26,755 nucleotides of DNA from Bacteroidales bacterium. GTDB lineage: Bacteria; Bacteroidota; Bacteroidia; Bacteroidales; WCHB1-69. Positions 25,896 through 26,755 of this stretch are shown one piece after another (within the stretch, counting starts at the first letter, position 1; each line of letters begins with the position of its first letter). The DNA lies in contig DUOL01000207.1 of assembly GCA_012838875.1 (NCBI GenBank), positions 1 to 26,755 on the forward strand, in the 5' to 3' direction. Under the pieces are notes generated by a model. The model ran no database searches, was not told the origin of the DNA, and worked only from the letters and a program-made list of their open reading frames with translations. The translations under genes and the position numbers were made by a program.

Positions 25896-26624
25896 ATGCA
25901 TTTATTAAAAAAAGGGGGCTTTTTTCTCATCCTAACAGGACTTTTACAATTCGGAAAGGTAACTGTTTCCGGGCAAAATTTACAACTCTTTTTTGACACG
26001 GGACGCTGGATTTATGCAAACGACTGTCCCGATAGACCTTATATCACATCTACCGTAGAGATGTTGCACACAGATAAATATGGATTATTTTTCTATTTGG
26101 TAGACATGGATTATACCAAAAAAGGAATTTATAGTGCTTATTGGCAATTAATTAGGGAGTTGCAATTTTGGAAATTCCCCCTCTCCATTCAATTGCAATA
26201 TGACGGCGGCTTAACCAATCAGTATTCCTTTAATCACGCTTACGCCATCGGTCCGAAGTACAACTACAATAATGACGACAACACGCGATGCTTTTCAGGA
26301 GGAATTTTATACAAATACATTCAAGGCAACCCTATTAATCCACACAATTTTCAAGTCTCAATAACATGGTATATCTCGTTTGCAAAAGGGTTATTGACAT
26401 ATAATGGATACGCCGATTTCTGGCAAGAGCCTCAAATTAATATAAGCGACTACGCCTTTTTGACAAAGCCGCAACTATATTTTAATTTCAATAAATTGAA
26501 AAAAGTTAATGATAATTTCAATCTTAGTTTAGGCACTGAAATAAGAATAAGCTACAATTTTTTCGTCCCGGATAAATTTATGGTTATACCTGCGTTAGCA
26601 ATAAAATGGACTTTTTGGGAATAA
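25896..26624 (+). CDS. DUF5020 family probable outer-membrane protein
   Basis: The 242-residue protein has a signal peptide (about 1-26, KKGGFFLILTGLLQFGKVTVSG) and alternating aromatic/hydrophobic strands ending in aromatic WTFWE, as expected of an outer-membrane beta barrel. It matches DUF5020 in the stretch NLQLFFDTGRW, TSTVEMLHTDKYG, FFYLVDMDY and later LSIQLQYDGG. DUF5020 proteins are thought to resemble Tsx-like nucleoside channels, but function is unproven. It starts 65 bases after the acyltransferase; a near-consensus -7 box CATTTTTG at 25852-25859 may give it its own promoter. Confidence 0.75.
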   Translation: MHLLKKGGFFLILTGLLQFGKVTVSGQNLQLFFDTGRWIYANDCPDRPYITSTVEMLHTDKYGLFFYLVDMDYTKKGIYSAYWQLIRELQFWKFPLSIQLQYDGGLTNQYSFNHAYAIGPKYNYNNDDNTRCFSGGILYKYIQGNPINPHNFQVSITWYISFAKGLLTYNGYADFWQEPQINISDYAFLTKPQLYFNFNKLKKVNDNFNLSLGTEIRISYNFFVPDKFMVIPALAIKWTFWE

Positions 26625-26652
26625 ACACCTCGCCTGATTTCCCTCTTTAAGT

Positions 26653-26755
26653 AGAATAATAATAATTTTAATTTTTATTAGGGCGTGCCCCCTCGCTACG
26701 CTCGGGGTCGGTCTTCGGCTACAAGTCCGCGGGCACAAGCCGTGGGGACGCAAGG
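26653..26755 (+). repeat. GC-rich dispersed repeat, copy C (cut by window edge)
   Basis: An AT-rich lead-in (26653-26680) with the same TTTTAATTTTTATTAGGGCG run as copy A is followed by the GC core with the 19-base element at 26689-26707 and the shared TCGGTCTTCGG and CAAGTCCGCGGGC segments. It reaches the right edge, so its inverted second arm is not visible. It differs from copy A at a few scattered positions (for example GGCTACAAG for GGTTCCAAG). Confidence 0.85.

Noticed and set aside
1..26755. CRISPR array or tandem repeat array
   Set aside because: The repeats are three isolated dispersed copies separated by many kilobases, with no regular spacers.

Overview
The window looks like chromosomal DNA of a member of the Bacteroidetes, most probably order Bacteroidales. 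RpoB and RpoC resemble Bacteroides-type subunits along their length. Several intergenic regions carry the Bacteroidetes sigma-factor -7 box TAnnTTTG. A secreted nuclease ends in a type IX secretion (T9SS) sorting domain, and DUF3467, DUF5020 and short DUF721 proteins typical of the phylum are present. Coding DNA is AT-rich and gene starts mostly lack a clear Shine-Dalgarno. Genus cannot be told from the sequence alone.

Layout. 1-108: one copy of a GC-rich dispersed repeat. 221-2770 (+): an exported PD40/OmpA-like protein abutting nadA (quinolinate synthase). 2899-4353 (+): an arginine-decarboxylase-like PLP enzyme with its own promoter. 4365-8271 (-): a tight cluster read guaD, periplasmic-binding-like protein, radical SAM protein, mreC, mreD. 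8366-8555: a second, more complete repeat copy that is itself a long imperfect palindrome. 8586-9963 (-): DUF721 and anmK (1,6-anhydroMurNAc kinase). 10102-12490 (+): folP, T9SS-exported endonuclease I, queD. 12532-24046 (+): the secE-nusG-rplKAJL-rpoBC transcription/translation operon, with a clear promoter, a ~200-nt leader, and a strong hairpin between rplL and rpoB. 24101-25830 (+): DUF3467, gmhB-like heptose-bisphosphate phosphatase and an LpxL-type acyltransferase. 25896-26624 (+): DUF5020 probable outer-membrane protein. 26653-26755: a third repeat copy.

The genes are mostly housekeeping: NAD synthesis, envelope shape, wall recycling, LPS, folate, queuosine and the transcription core. 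I found no phage, insertion sequence, CRISPR, toxin-antitoxin or recognisable defence locus, and no tRNA or rRNA gene. The unusual parts are the GC-rich palindromic repeat family, which also forms both ends of the window in outward orientation and so suggests assembly breaks at repeats; the unassigned radical SAM/periplasmic-binding gene pair; and the control architecture of rpoBC (terminator-like hairpin, TTG start, hairpin after rpoC). RpoB also has a threonine at a normally proline position in its ETPEGPN region.
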